In this document: in pieces, positions 1 to 6,704 of the stretch
How positions within the stretch are numbered: position 1 is the first letter of the stretch
Layout of the letters: each line of letters opens with the position of its first letter
Origin: an uncultured Chloroflexota bacterium
GTDB taxonomy: Bacteria; Chloroflexota; Anaerolineae; Anaerolineales; Villigracilaceae
DNA length: 12,367 nucleotides
Reading direction: 5' to 3'
NCBI GenBank assembly: GCA_903837815.1
Contig: CAILWD010000368.1
Location: 1-12,367, forward strand
Program-made: the position numbers and the translations under genes
The notes under the pieces: generated by a model
The model's database searches: none
The model's input: only the letters and a program-made list of their open reading frames with translations
Told to the model about the DNA's origin: nothing

Positions 1-280
1 GCGGGAACTGCTGGTTGATAAGTTCGCCGCCGCCATACCAAAAGCCTGTGAGTTCTACAGTGAGTTCGACAGGTTCAGTGGCTGGGGATGTGGTCAAAAC
101 CCATTGATTGGCAACCAACTCACAGCGGAGGGCGAAGCGGGGAAAATTCGCAGTGACGGTCAAGTTATCGGTGCGGGGATTCGCCGTGGGCGTCGCCGAA
201 GTCCGCACGGTCATCAACAAAAGATTGTCTTGTTTGAAGGAGATGGAGAAGGGGGATTGTGTTGTTTCGAGTTGAATCAT
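1..280 (-). CDS. GH31-like glycoside hydrolase, N-terminal fragment (3' end outside the window)
   Basis: An open minus-strand frame starts with ATG at 280-278 and runs without a stop to the left edge, giving 93 codons. It begins MIQLETTQSPFSISF and ends with FWYGGGELINQQFP. The N-terminal beta-sandwich character followed by a W-Y-G-G-G-E-x-I-N-Q motif (about residues 80-90) matches what I know of the domain preceding the TIM barrel in family GH31 (alpha-glucosidases, alpha-xylosidases, sulfoquinovosidases). The catalytic aspartates would lie outside the window, so specificity cannot be read. An AGGA sits 9 nt before the ATG. It is the last visible gene of the lacI/transporter unit, consistent with hydrolysis of an imported or surface glycoside. 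No secretion signal is seen, suggesting a cytoplasmic enzyme. Family assignment is moderate; the frame itself is convincing. Confidence 0.62.
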   Translation of the reverse strand, partial: MIQLETTQSPFSISFKQDNLLLMTVRTSATPTANPRTDNLTVTANFPRFALRCELVANQWVLTTSPATEPVELTVELTGFWYGGGELINQQFP

Positions 281-315
281 TTGATGTATTCCTGCCCCCT
301 CCGCCCTCGCGGGCA

Positions 316-358
316 CCTCCCCCAAATTCGACGGTACTTCTGTCGAATTTGGGGGAGG
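316..358. repeat. Perfect 17-bp inverted repeat between the GT-like and GH31-like genes
   Basis: The arms 316-332 (CCTCCCCCAAATTCGAC) and 342-358 are exact reverse complements around a 9-nt loop. A smaller hairpin (GCCC-TCGC-GGGC, 303-314) lies beside it. On the minus strand it begins 12 nt after the GT-like stop codon. No T-tract follows, so it is not a typical intrinsic terminator. A REP-like element, a processing or mRNA-stabilising hairpin, or an attenuator in front of the hydrolase gene are all possible. Confidence 0.85.
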
Positions 359-369
359 ACGGGTGGGGG

Positions 370-1890
370 TTAGCGGGTGAATTTCTTGCCTGTTGCCAAT
401 TCGACGCTCTTGTACGCGCCGTCGTAGATACCGATGCTTTTGTTCTTGACGATGCAGTCGCAGAACATGGTGAGGAGGTCATCGGCTTCGGTGAGCAGGT
501 CGATGGCTTGCAGGGTCTGCGGGATGGTGCGGGTCTCGACGGTGCTGTCGCCGATTTCTGCGCCGCGAATCGCGCCCCACATTTCATGTCCGCCGACGCG
601 GGCGTTGAAAATTTTGGGGACGGGATAAAAGGCGAGTTCGCTCGGCTTGGTAATCATCACGTCCATGACGCGCATGAGATAGTTGGTGGCGTAGACCGCG
701 TGGAAGGTGTTGTCGTGCAGGAAGACGTGCAAGCCGTGCGCGGGCTGCTTGCGGATGCCGTCGGTGAAGGCTTTGGTATCTTCCCAGGTGAAGTGGGTGT
801 TGATGATGTCTTTGTGATGCGCGAGTTCATTTTGAAGCCACGCCCAATTGTCCTTGTGGTCGCCGAGGTTGATGAAGAGCGCGATTTGGTCCTTCTCAAT
901 CATCGGGACGGCGTGCTCGATGATGGCTTTGAACAGTTCGCGCTGTGCGCCCGCTCCGCCCATCGTGACGAGGAAGCGGCGCGGCTCTTTGGCTTTCATG
1001 CGGCTGATGCGGTCGGCGCAGTCGGCTTCGATGTTCTCGACGAGTTCATGGTCAACGTGATGACCCGTGAAGAAGAGCGCGTCGGTGGGCGTGGGCTTGA
1101 GGACTTTGCCCTTGTCGTCGAAGCCGCGCATGGCGCGGAAGCCGTAATAACCCGACGGAGATTGAACCGCGTGCTTCGCGCCTTCGGTCAGTTGGAAGGC
1201 CATGGGCCAGTTGTCGAACATCATGTCCACGACGTTGGTCATGCCGCCTGCGACTGCGCCCATCGCCGTCCACATGTGCGAGGTCAGGGTTGGCATATCG
1301 GACGGGAGCGCGGCGTACAGGTTGTTGAAGAGTTCGCTCATCTTGTAATCTTTGACCTGCGTTTTGAGGAAGCGCCAGGGCCAGGTGGCTGTGACGTAGT
1401 TGAAGATGGCGTCCAAGCCGGGCAGGGTGGGTTCGCCTGTGGTGAGCGATTCCCAGACGTACTTGTCGAACCACGGATAACGCTGTGAGATGCGCGAATA
1501 CTTGCTGTAGTTGGTGTTGCACCAGTTGATGACATCCGTGCTGATGCCGGGGATGCCGAGCAGGTCGAGCCAGTACGGGGTGAAGCCCATTGCCTTTGCC
1601 GCAGAGACGCCCGCCATTGCGATGCGATAATGTCCAAATCCCATGCGGATGGTGCTGACCACGACGCCGTTGGTCTTGTCGAGCGGTTTGCCGTTCCCAT
1701 CGCGGACGATATTCTTGAGCCCAAAAATTTCCGAGCCGTAGGGGTGGTCTTCGACGCTCAGGTTGAATTTTTCATTCGGGTCGTAGTTGAATTTTTTCGC
1801 CAGCATGTCCTTCCACTGGTCGGCGGCTTTGGTTTGTTGCGCTGTGATTGGGTTGCCGTACAGTTCGTAACGGCCGTTGACTTTTTTCAT
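370..1890 (-). CDS. GT-B-fold glycosyltransferase-like protein (MGDG synthase/MurG-like)
   Basis: A 506-residue soluble protein with no signal peptide or membrane segment. I chose ATG at 1890 because AAGGAG at 1899-1904 lies 8 nt upstream; the in-frame GTG at 1896 would leave the ribosome-binding site without spacing. Near residue 83 it has MGFGHYRIAMAG after a hydrophobic strand, placed like the GGGH loop of MGDG synthase and MurG-type GT-B enzymes. Near residues 308-318 is VTMGGAGAQRE, which resembles the start of the nucleotide-sugar-binding domain. At about 412-425 MITKPSELAFYPVP resembles the TKPGG...E donor loop. The first motif departs from GGGH, and a Trp-rich insertion (about 160-240) separates the halves. 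It may transfer a sugar or may be a non-canonical GT-B protein. Its place after two sugar permeases and before a GH31-like hydrolase ties it to carbohydrate use, but donor and acceptor are unknown. Confidence 0.6.
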   Translation of the reverse strand: MKKVNGRYELYGNPITAQQTKAADQWKDMLAKKFNYDPNEKFNLSVEDHPYGSEIFGLKNIVRDGNGKPLDKTNGVVVSTIRMGFGHYRIAMAGVSAAKAMGFTPYWLDLLGIPGISTDVINWCNTNYSKYSRISQRYPWFDKYVWESLTTGEPTLPGLDAIFNYVTATWPWRFLKTQVKDYKMSELFNNLYAALPSDMPTLTSHMWTAMGAVAGGMTNVVDMMFDNWPMAFQLTEGAKHAVQSPSGYYGFRAMRGFDDKGKVLKPTPTDALFFTGHHVDHELVENIEADCADRISRMKAKEPRRFLVTMGGAGAQRELFKAIIEHAVPMIEKDQIALFINLGDHKDNWAWLQNELAHHKDIINTHFTWEDTKAFTDGIRKQPAHGLHVFLHDNTFHAVYATNYLMRVMDVMITKPSELAFYPVPKIFNARVGGHEMWGAIRGAEIGDSTVETRTIPQTLQAIDLLTEADDLLTMFCDCIVKNKSIGIYDGAYKSVELATGKKFTR

Positions 1891-1935
1891 AAACACTTCT
1901 CCTTGAAGATGTAATTTTTTCGCGTGTGCGCGGAC

Positions 1936-1957
1936 TCAAAAGTCTCCTGACTTTTGA
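1936..1957. repeat. Hairpin, 9-bp stem with TCCT loop
   Basis: TCAAAAGTC (1936-1944) pairs perfectly with GACTTTTGA (1949-1957). It lies about 30 nt upstream of the GT-like gene's ribosome-binding site and is the first of four hairpins between the MalG-like and GT-like genes. Its inner AAGT/ACTT-type core resembles those at 2064-2084 and 2092-2108. Confidence 0.75.
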
Positions 1958-2019
1958 AGCCAATAACGGGAGTCGTTGGATGCCAAATCGGGTTGATTCT
2001 ACTCTTTATATTTTCAATA

Positions 2020-2043
2020 CCGCCAGCCTGTTGCGGCTGGCGG
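2020..2043. repeat. GC-rich hairpin, 9-bp stem with 6-nt loop
   Basis: CCGCCAGCC (2020-2028) and GGCTGGCGG (2035-2043) are perfect complements. On the minus strand it is followed by TATTGAAAATATAAAG rather than a T-run, so termination would be weak at best. It may stabilise the 3' end of the upstream permease message. Confidence 0.75.
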
Positions 2044-2063
2044 AGGATAAATCGCATGAGGTG

Positions 2064-2108
2064 TCCGCAAGTTCTACTTGCGGAAATTGTCCAGAAGTAA
2101 AACTTCTG
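2064..2108. repeat. Tandem hairpins directly after the MalG-like stop
   Basis: Two hairpins lie side by side. TCCGCAAGT (2064-2072) pairs with ACTTGCGGA (2076-2084) around TCT, and CAGAAGT (2092-2098) pairs with ACTTCTG (2102-2108) around AAA. Both have the core AAGT-loop-ACTT and occupy the first 60 nt after the permease stop (2122). No T-tract is present. They look like short REP-type palindromes rather than a terminator. Confidence 0.75.
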
Positions 2109-2121
2109 CACTCCGGCAATA

Positions 2122-3345
2122 TCAGCCTTTGACCCCGCTGCTCGCCACGCTTTCCACGAAGAAGCGCTGTCCGAAGATGAAGACGATCAACGGCGGGATG
2201 ATGGCGATTGCCGCGCCGGCGAGGATCAGGTTGGGGGTGTCGGACGCGCGTCCGCGAAGCACATTCAGCGCAAGAGTCAGAACATGGTTCTTCTCGTTGC
2301 CCACGTTGATGATGACCAGGGGCCAGAAGAAGGAATTCCACGCGTACAAAAAGGTGAAGGTGGCTTGAGTTGCCAACGCTGGCACACTGGCGGGAATGAG
2401 GATGTCCTTCAAAATTTGCAAACGCGATGCGCCGTCGATCAGCGCGGCTTCCTCAATTTCCTTCGGGAAGGTGATGAAGTGCTGGCGCATGAGGAAGGTT
2501 CCGTACGCCGAGAAAATCCAGGGGATGATGAGCGCGGCGAGGCGGTCTGTCCAGCCGATGAGCACCATCAACTGATACAGCGGGACGATGAGCATGACAA
2601 ACGGAATCATGACAGTGCCGAGGTAGAAGACGAAGACCGTATCGCGCCCGGGAAATTTGAGTCGGGCGAAGGCGTAACCGCCAATGACGGAAGTCGCCAA
2701 CTGCCCCAGCACTACCAAAATCGTCACCAGCGCGGTGTTGCTGAGCGCGCGCGCCATATTGTTCAACTCGACGACTTCGGTGTAATTTTCGGGATGTCCG
2801 CCGATGGTTTCCACGGGTTCGCTCAGGCGCACGTTTTGATAGACCTTCACTTCGGGGTTTTTCGGGTCGATGAACTCGCCCACCGTCGTCTGGCTGACCA
2901 AAACCATCGGGACGACTGACCCGTCATCTGCGGTGACATCGAAGAGTTTTTCCTGCTTCCCGTTCACCTCCACCTTTTGCTGATTCGTCGCTCCGCCCGT
3001 GGGTTTGACTTCGGTCAGGCGGCGCTCGACGGTGGCTGTCAGGTCATCGGCGGGGGCATACGTCCCAATCTTGATATTGCTCTTGGCGAGGGCGTATTCC
3101 GCCCGCTGACCATCCACATCCGCATAATAAAGCGGAAGCGGCTCGTCGAACCCATCCACCGCGATGGTCTGGGCATCGCGCGGCAACATGCGCGGCGGAT
3201 AGCGGAAGGTGTCGGCGGGAGTCTTGAACGAGGTGGCGAGCATGTACAGGAACGGGAATATCATCACCAGCGCAAAGAAGGTCAGGATGAAATAGAGGAA
3301 GAAGTTGCTGATAAAACGGAGCAGGCGATAGGATTGAATTTTCAT
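2122..3345 (-). CDS. Sugar ABC transporter permease, MalG/CUT1 type, with enlarged loop
   Basis: An inner-membrane permease of 407 residues. TM1 is at about 10-38; the remaining helices start near residue 202 and run to the C terminus. The EAA loop that contacts the ATPase is at about 296-318 (EEAALIDGASRLQILKDILI), with the conserved E-A-A-x-x-D-G-A pattern. MalG-like sugar permeases are usually about 270-300 residues; this one is longer because of a hydrophilic stretch between TM1 and TM2 (about residues 42-195) predicted to face outward. Start ATG is preceded by AAGGAG, and the gene follows the MalF-like stop by 12 nt, so the two are co-translated partners. No ATPase gene is visible; CUT1 systems often use a shared MsmK/UgpC-type ATPase encoded elsewhere. 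Confidence 0.93.
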   Translation of the reverse strand: MKIQSYRLLRFISNFFLYFILTFFALVMIFPFLYMLATSFKTPADTFRYPPRMLPRDAQTIAVDGFDEPLPLYYADVDGQRAEYALAKSNIKIGTYAPADDLTATVERRLTEVKPTGGATNQQKVEVNGKQEKLFDVTADDGSVVPMVLVSQTTVGEFIDPKNPEVKVYQNVRLSEPVETIGGHPENYTEVVELNNMARALSNTALVTILVVLGQLATSVIGGYAFARLKFPGRDTVFVFYLGTVMIPFVMLIVPLYQLMVLIGWTDRLAALIIPWIFSAYGTFLMRQHFITFPKEIEEAALIDGASRLQILKDILIPASVPALATQATFTFLYAWNSFFWPLVIINVGNEKNHVLTLALNVLRGRASDTPNLILAGAAIAIIPPLIVFIFGQRFFVESVASSGVKG

Positions 3346-3357
3346 GTCTGTCTCCTT

Positions 3358-5028
3358 TTAACTTTCGTAAATGCTCGATTGGCGCTGGCGCTGGAACTGA
3401 ATGAGCGTCAATCCGAAAATAACGATGAACAGCACCCAGGCAATCGCGGAGGCGTAGCCTTGCTTGAAGTTTTGGAAGCCGCTGCGATAGAGATACAGGA
3501 CCAGCGTAATCGTCGAGTTGTTCGGACCTTCGGGCGGATTCATCAAAATGAAGACCTGCTCGAAAACCTGCATGGCTTGGATGGTCGTGGTCGAGACGAC
3601 GTAGAAGGTCGTCGGCGCAAGCATGGGGATGGTGATGCCCCAGAACTTGTCCCACGCGCCGGCGCCGTCCACGGTGGCGGCTTCGTACAGTTCACCGGGG
3701 ATGTTCTGCAAGCCTGCCAGGAACAGCACCGTGTTGAAGCCCATCGTCTGCCACGCAGCGATCAGGATGACGGCAAACAGGGCGGTCTTTTCATCCGACA
3801 CCCATTGGATTTTCGGATCAACGATTGCCAGATTAAACAGGTTATTCCAAAACTCGATGCCGAGGGTGATGAAGTAGTTGATGTAGCCGATGGTCGCGTT
3901 GTAAAGCCATTGCCAGACGAGGGAGATGCCCACCACGGCGGCGATGCTCGGCATGAAATACACGGCGCGATAGAACTTCATCCCTGGCAGTTTGCTGTTG
4001 AGCACGTTCGAAAGGACGAGGGCGGGCACCACGCTCAAAGGAACAGCGAACAGGGCAAAGGTCAGGGTGTTGCGCAGCGCGAGCCAGAAGAATTTGTCGG
4101 CGGCGGCGAAGAGGATTCCCCAATTCCCAAACATCAGGCGTCCCACTTCGTCATAGACTTTGATGTCCACCACTTCCTTCGCCAGTTGGGTCGGCGAGGA
4201 AAGCGCGGCAAATTTGATGTTGAGAATCTTGGCGTAGTTCTCGAAGCCAACCCAATTGGGCGTGTTGAAGGCGTCTGAGTCGGTGAAGGAAAAATAGAAT
4301 GAAAGCAGGAGCGGACCCGCGAAAAAAATGAGGAAGCCGAGCAGGTTCGGCGAGAGGAAGAGCCAGCCGCTCAGGACTTGCTCGTGGCTCGTCTTGACGT
4401 GCAGCGCGGTGGCTGTCGGCTGACGTCCCATGCCCCAGATTGCCGCGCCGAAAATCAGCGCCCCCGCCACGCTGAAAATTCCCACAGGTTGGGCAAGTTT
4501 GCCAAGGAAATACAAAACCCCGTTGATTGTGTCCACCTGCCAGAGAAAGAGGATGAAGCCGAAAATCATCACCCAGCGTCCCACCTGTTTCAGGCTTTGT
4601 TCGGCGGCGCGCTTGCGGACGGCGTGCTCATCCATCGAACTGAGCAGGTATCCCGCGAGGACAATTCCCAAATAGGGGATGCCGCGCCCGAAGGTTTCGC
4701 CGAGCGCGTCGATGCCGAGGAAGACTTCGCCGGTATTCAACATCACGACCGCGCTGGCGACAAAAGCAAGATAATCGAGGAAGAGGGAAATCACCCGCCC
4801 GCGATGGTTACGCCGCGCAATCTCGAACGCGCCGAAGGCGCTGAACCCTGCGGCAATCGCCAAAACCAAACTGAGCAGAATCTTCTGCCAGAGCGGAGTT
4901 TCGGGAAGCCTGCCCGACCAGGCGGTGACGACTCCCGCCGCCGCGACGACGGCGAAAATTCCGCGCCAAATTACGGCGATTCGCAGGATGAGGTTGGTCA
5001 GCGTATCTGGCTTTTGATAATCGCTCAT
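3358..5028 (-). CDS. Sugar ABC transporter permease, MalF/CUT1 type, with N-terminal membrane extension
   Basis: A 556-residue inner-membrane protein. ATG at 5028 is chosen because AGGAG (5036-5040) sits 7 nt upstream; the frame is open to 5112, but those extra 28 codons translate a palindromic repeat. The conventional permease part starts at about residue 216 with a GWLFLSPNLLGF helix, typical of MalF-like proteins, and the EAA loop is at about 446-470 (ELYEAATVDGAGAWDKFW). Residues 1-215 add several hydrophobic segments (about 14-36, 48-70, 78-97, 116-131, 150-165, 182-200) not found in standard 290-320-residue sugar permeases. A further soluble insertion of about 60 residues follows the first core helix (about 251-312). 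It should form the heterodimeric channel with the MalG-like product and receive substrate from the binding lipoprotein encoded upstream. Confidence 0.92.
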   Translation of the reverse strand: MSDYQKPDTLTNLILRIAVIWRGIFAVVAAAGVVTAWSGRLPETPLWQKILLSLVLAIAAGFSAFGAFEIARRNHRGRVISLFLDYLAFVASAVVMLNTGEVFLGIDALGETFGRGIPYLGIVLAGYLLSSMDEHAVRKRAAEQSLKQVGRWVMIFGFILFLWQVDTINGVLYFLGKLAQPVGIFSVAGALIFGAAIWGMGRQPTATALHVKTSHEQVLSGWLFLSPNLLGFLIFFAGPLLLSFYFSFTDSDAFNTPNWVGFENYAKILNIKFAALSSPTQLAKEVVDIKVYDEVGRLMFGNWGILFAAADKFFWLALRNTLTFALFAVPLSVVPALVLSNVLNSKLPGMKFYRAVYFMPSIAAVVGISLVWQWLYNATIGYINYFITLGIEFWNNLFNLAIVDPKIQWVSDEKTALFAVILIAAWQTMGFNTVLFLAGLQNIPGELYEAATVDGAGAWDKFWGITIPMLAPTTFYVVSTTTIQAMQVFEQVFILMNPPEGPNNSTITLVLYLYRSGFQNFKQGYASAIAWVLFIVIFGLTLIQFQRQRQSSIYES

Positions 5029-5035
5029 ATTTCTT

Positions 5036-5040
5036 CTCCT
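5036..5040 (-). promoter_or_regulatory. Ribosome-binding site deciding the MalF-like start
   Basis: Read on the minus strand this is AGGAG within GAGGAGAAG, 7 nt before ATG at 5028. No comparable site precedes the upstream in-frame start at 5112, which lies in a repeat. Confidence 0.8.
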
Positions 5041-5061
5041 CGAATAATTCATCTTCACTCC

Positions 5062-5110
5062 GTCCTGAGCGACACTTGCGCCTGCGCGCAGCGCAGGTGA
5101 GTCGAAGGAC
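5062..5110. repeat. REP-like palindrome carrying an inner palindrome
   Basis: On the minus strand the element opens with GTCCTTCGACT and closes with GCTCAGGAC. Between them is a separate imperfect palindrome built on CACCTGCGC / GCGCAAGTG around CTGCGCGCAG. The same outer ends occur joined by only GC at 11472-11493. I recall GTCCTTCGAC...GCTCAGGAC-type sequences as common intergenic repeats in environmental bacterial genomes; this is memory, not a search. Confidence 0.7.
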
Positions 5111-5165
5111 ATTTTTTAAATCTGCCCTCTTGCAGGGTATGTGGAAAAACTTGCAAGAATTTTTC

Positions 5166-5232
5166 ACCACGGAGGCACAAAGACACGGAGTTTTTTAATT
5201 TGGCTTTCTCCGCGCCTCTGTGTCTCCGTGGT
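5166..5232. repeat. Long imperfect inverted repeat, MITE/REP-like
   Basis: Arms of 25 nt (5166-5190 beginning ACCACGGAGGCACAAAG; 5208-5232 ending GTCTCCGTGGT) match at 21 of 25 positions as reverse complements, with a 17-nt AT-rich loop. No reading frame of note is inside. Sequences of the type CCACGGAGxCACAAAGACACGGAG are, as I recall, widespread intergenic repeats in many bacteria. It lies between the binding-protein terminator and the MalF-like gene, in a 293-nt non-coding stretch. Confidence 0.75.
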
Positions 5233-5273
5233 TAGATTTTGAGGTTTCTTCGACTTTGCACAACACGAAGGGA

Positions 5274-5306
5274 AAAAGACAGGGGCAGGCGCGAACCTGC
5301 CCCTGT
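5274..5306 (-). terminator. Intrinsic terminator/attenuator after the binding-protein gene
   Basis: ACAGGGGCAGG (5279-5289) and CCTGCCCCTGT (5296-5306) form a perfect 11-bp GC-rich stem with a 6-nt loop. On the minus strand the stem is followed by CTTTTTCCC, and it starts 15 nt after the lipoprotein stop codon. Because the permeases downstream show no clear promoter, I infer partial termination, giving more binding protein than permease and protecting the 3' end of the binding-protein message. Confidence 0.82.
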
Positions 5307-5321
5307 TTGATTCAAGACGTA

Positions 5322-6635
5322 CTACTTGACAAAGACCTTGTCGGCTTCGTCGCAGATGGTTGCGCCGAAGTCGTCGACCGTGGTCGCGCCAGTCAACACA
5401 CCCTGAATGGCGGGTCCCATGATCTTGTCGTACTCGGGCCAGGAGCCAGCCCACAGCGGACCTTCAGCGGTCGGGTTGGCGTCAGCGGCGATGCCGTTCA
5501 GGAACGCCTGATTGTTGGCGGGCGGGGTGAAGGTCAGGAAAGCGTCGAGAGCTTCCTGGCTGACACGGCTGGGGATGTTCGCGCCGAGAGCGGCGACCTT
5601 GCCCTGGGTCTGGGCGGTGGTCAAAGCCTGAACCAAAGCCCATGCTTCTTCGGGGTGTTCGGTCTTGGCGTTGACGACGTACGCGCCCCAGAACAGCCAG
5701 TTACCAGCGGTGCCGCTGGGTCCGGCGGGAAGTTCAACCACGTCCCATTCGAATTCCACAGTGCGGACACCGGGGGTCGCCCAACGTCCGTTCTGGAACA
5801 TGGCAACCTTGCCGGCGCGGAAGGGAGGTTCGGGGTCTTCGCCGTAGGGGGTGGCGACATCGAAGTCCTGATAGAGCGAGCGCTGAAAGTCAAGACCAGC
5901 CATAGATTCAGCGGTGTTGAGCGCGCAGGCATTGCGGTCTGCATTGAAGAAGCCGCCGCCCGCAGCATTCAACCACACGCCGTAGGGTCCCCACCAGGCG
6001 CTTGCGCCGTAGCCGTAGACATCAGAGCCGAGGGCGCGGGTCTTCTGGGCGACATCGAGGAAAGCGTCCCAGTCCCATTTGCCTTCCTTGGCGAGTTCGC
6101 GGGGGTCGGGAGCGCCGGCTTCGTTGATCAGGTCAAGGTTGAGGTAGAGGGCGAAGGTGGACACATCGCGGGGGAGACCCCAGAGCGCGCCGGAGTCTGC
6201 GCCGAATTTAGCGCCTTCGGGATTGTAGGTCAGGTGGTTCATGGGCCCAGCATAGAAATCTTCGACTTTAAAGCCTTCGGTCTTAGCTGCCAGGTCGTTG
6301 AGATTCAGAATCAAGCCGCGGGTGGCGAAGTCAGCCACATCGGTTCCGGGAATCCAGAAGACATCGGGGGCGGTTCCAGCGGCAACCTCGGAGCGAAGTT
6401 GATCCTGGTAGTTGGCGCCTTCGGTGCCGCCCGGTTCGTAGGTCAGGGTCATGTTTTTCAATTCAGCGTCGAGTTCTTCGCTGATCTTGCTGTAGACATC
6501 GATTTCTTCCTGATTGTCAGGGCGGGTGCGCCAGCGGATAGCGGAAGATTTTTCGGCAGCCGCGCCGCAGGCAGTAAGCGCAAATGACAAAATCACAAGA
6601 AGGCTAAAAGCCTTGAAAAGCACGTTCTTCTTCAT
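5322..6635 (-). CDS. Extracellular sugar-binding lipoprotein (ABC transporter, SBP family 1)
   Basis: A 437-residue solute receptor anchored outside the membrane. A basic MKK start and hydrophobic core lead to a lipobox L-T-A-C, with lipidated Cys at residue 23. Features typical of family 1 sugar binders include TAPDVFWIPGTDV (about 88-100), the GLPRDVSTFALYLNLDL segment (about 154-170) that forms a domain crossover, and FRAGKVAMFQNGRW (about 270-285). ATG at 6635 has AAGGAG 8 nt upstream. It follows lacI by 69 nt with no clear promoter of its own, so it probably shares the lacI promoter. The terminator just downstream and the two permease genes complete a CUT1-type importer. The ligand cannot be told from sequence. 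Confidence 0.95.
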   Translation of the reverse strand: MKKNVLFKAFSLLVILSFALTACGAAAEKSSAIRWRTRPDNQEEIDVYSKISEELDAELKNMTLTYEPGGTEGANYQDQLRSEVAAGTAPDVFWIPGTDVADFATRGLILNLNDLAAKTEGFKVEDFYAGPMNHLTYNPEGAKFGADSGALWGLPRDVSTFALYLNLDLINEAGAPDPRELAKEGKWDWDAFLDVAQKTRALGSDVYGYGASAWWGPYGVWLNAAGGGFFNADRNACALNTAESMAGLDFQRSLYQDFDVATPYGEDPEPPFRAGKVAMFQNGRWATPGVRTVEFEWDVVELPAGPSGTAGNWLFWGAYVVNAKTEHPEEAWALVQALTTAQTQGKVAALGANIPSRVSQEALDAFLTFTPPANNQAFLNGIAADANPTAEGPLWAGSWPEYDKIMGPAIQGVLTGATTVDDFGATICDEADKVFVK

Positions 6636-6704
6636 TTATTCTTCTCCTTGAAAATGTTTAAGTGAGCAAACGACAGAAGGTCTTGCGGGGTTTTCTTTTT
6701 GAGG

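Noticed and set aside
259..1488. Long plus-strand open frame (409 codons) opposite the GT-like gene
   Set aside because: It is the antisense shadow of a well-supported minus-strand gene, with low-complexity composition and no recognisable motif or ribosome-binding site.
2977..4278. Plus-strand open frame of 433 codons across both permease genes
   Set aside because: It spans two real genes and their junction, and is rich in His, Arg and Glu as expected for the complement of membrane-protein codons.
5029..5112. N-terminal extension of the MalF-like protein (28 codons)
   Set aside because: The frame is open but consists of repeat sequence; the strong ribosome-binding site is at 5036-5040 before ATG 5028.
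5220..6587. Plus-strand open frame of 455 codons opposite the binding lipoprotein
   Set aside because: Antisense shadow: the minus strand has a clear lipoprotein signal and family motifs, and the plus frame starts inside an inverted repeat.
6636..6704. Separate promoter for the binding-protein gene
   Set aside because: No -35/-10 pair with acceptable spacing was found in the 69-nt gap, and no copy of the operator is there.
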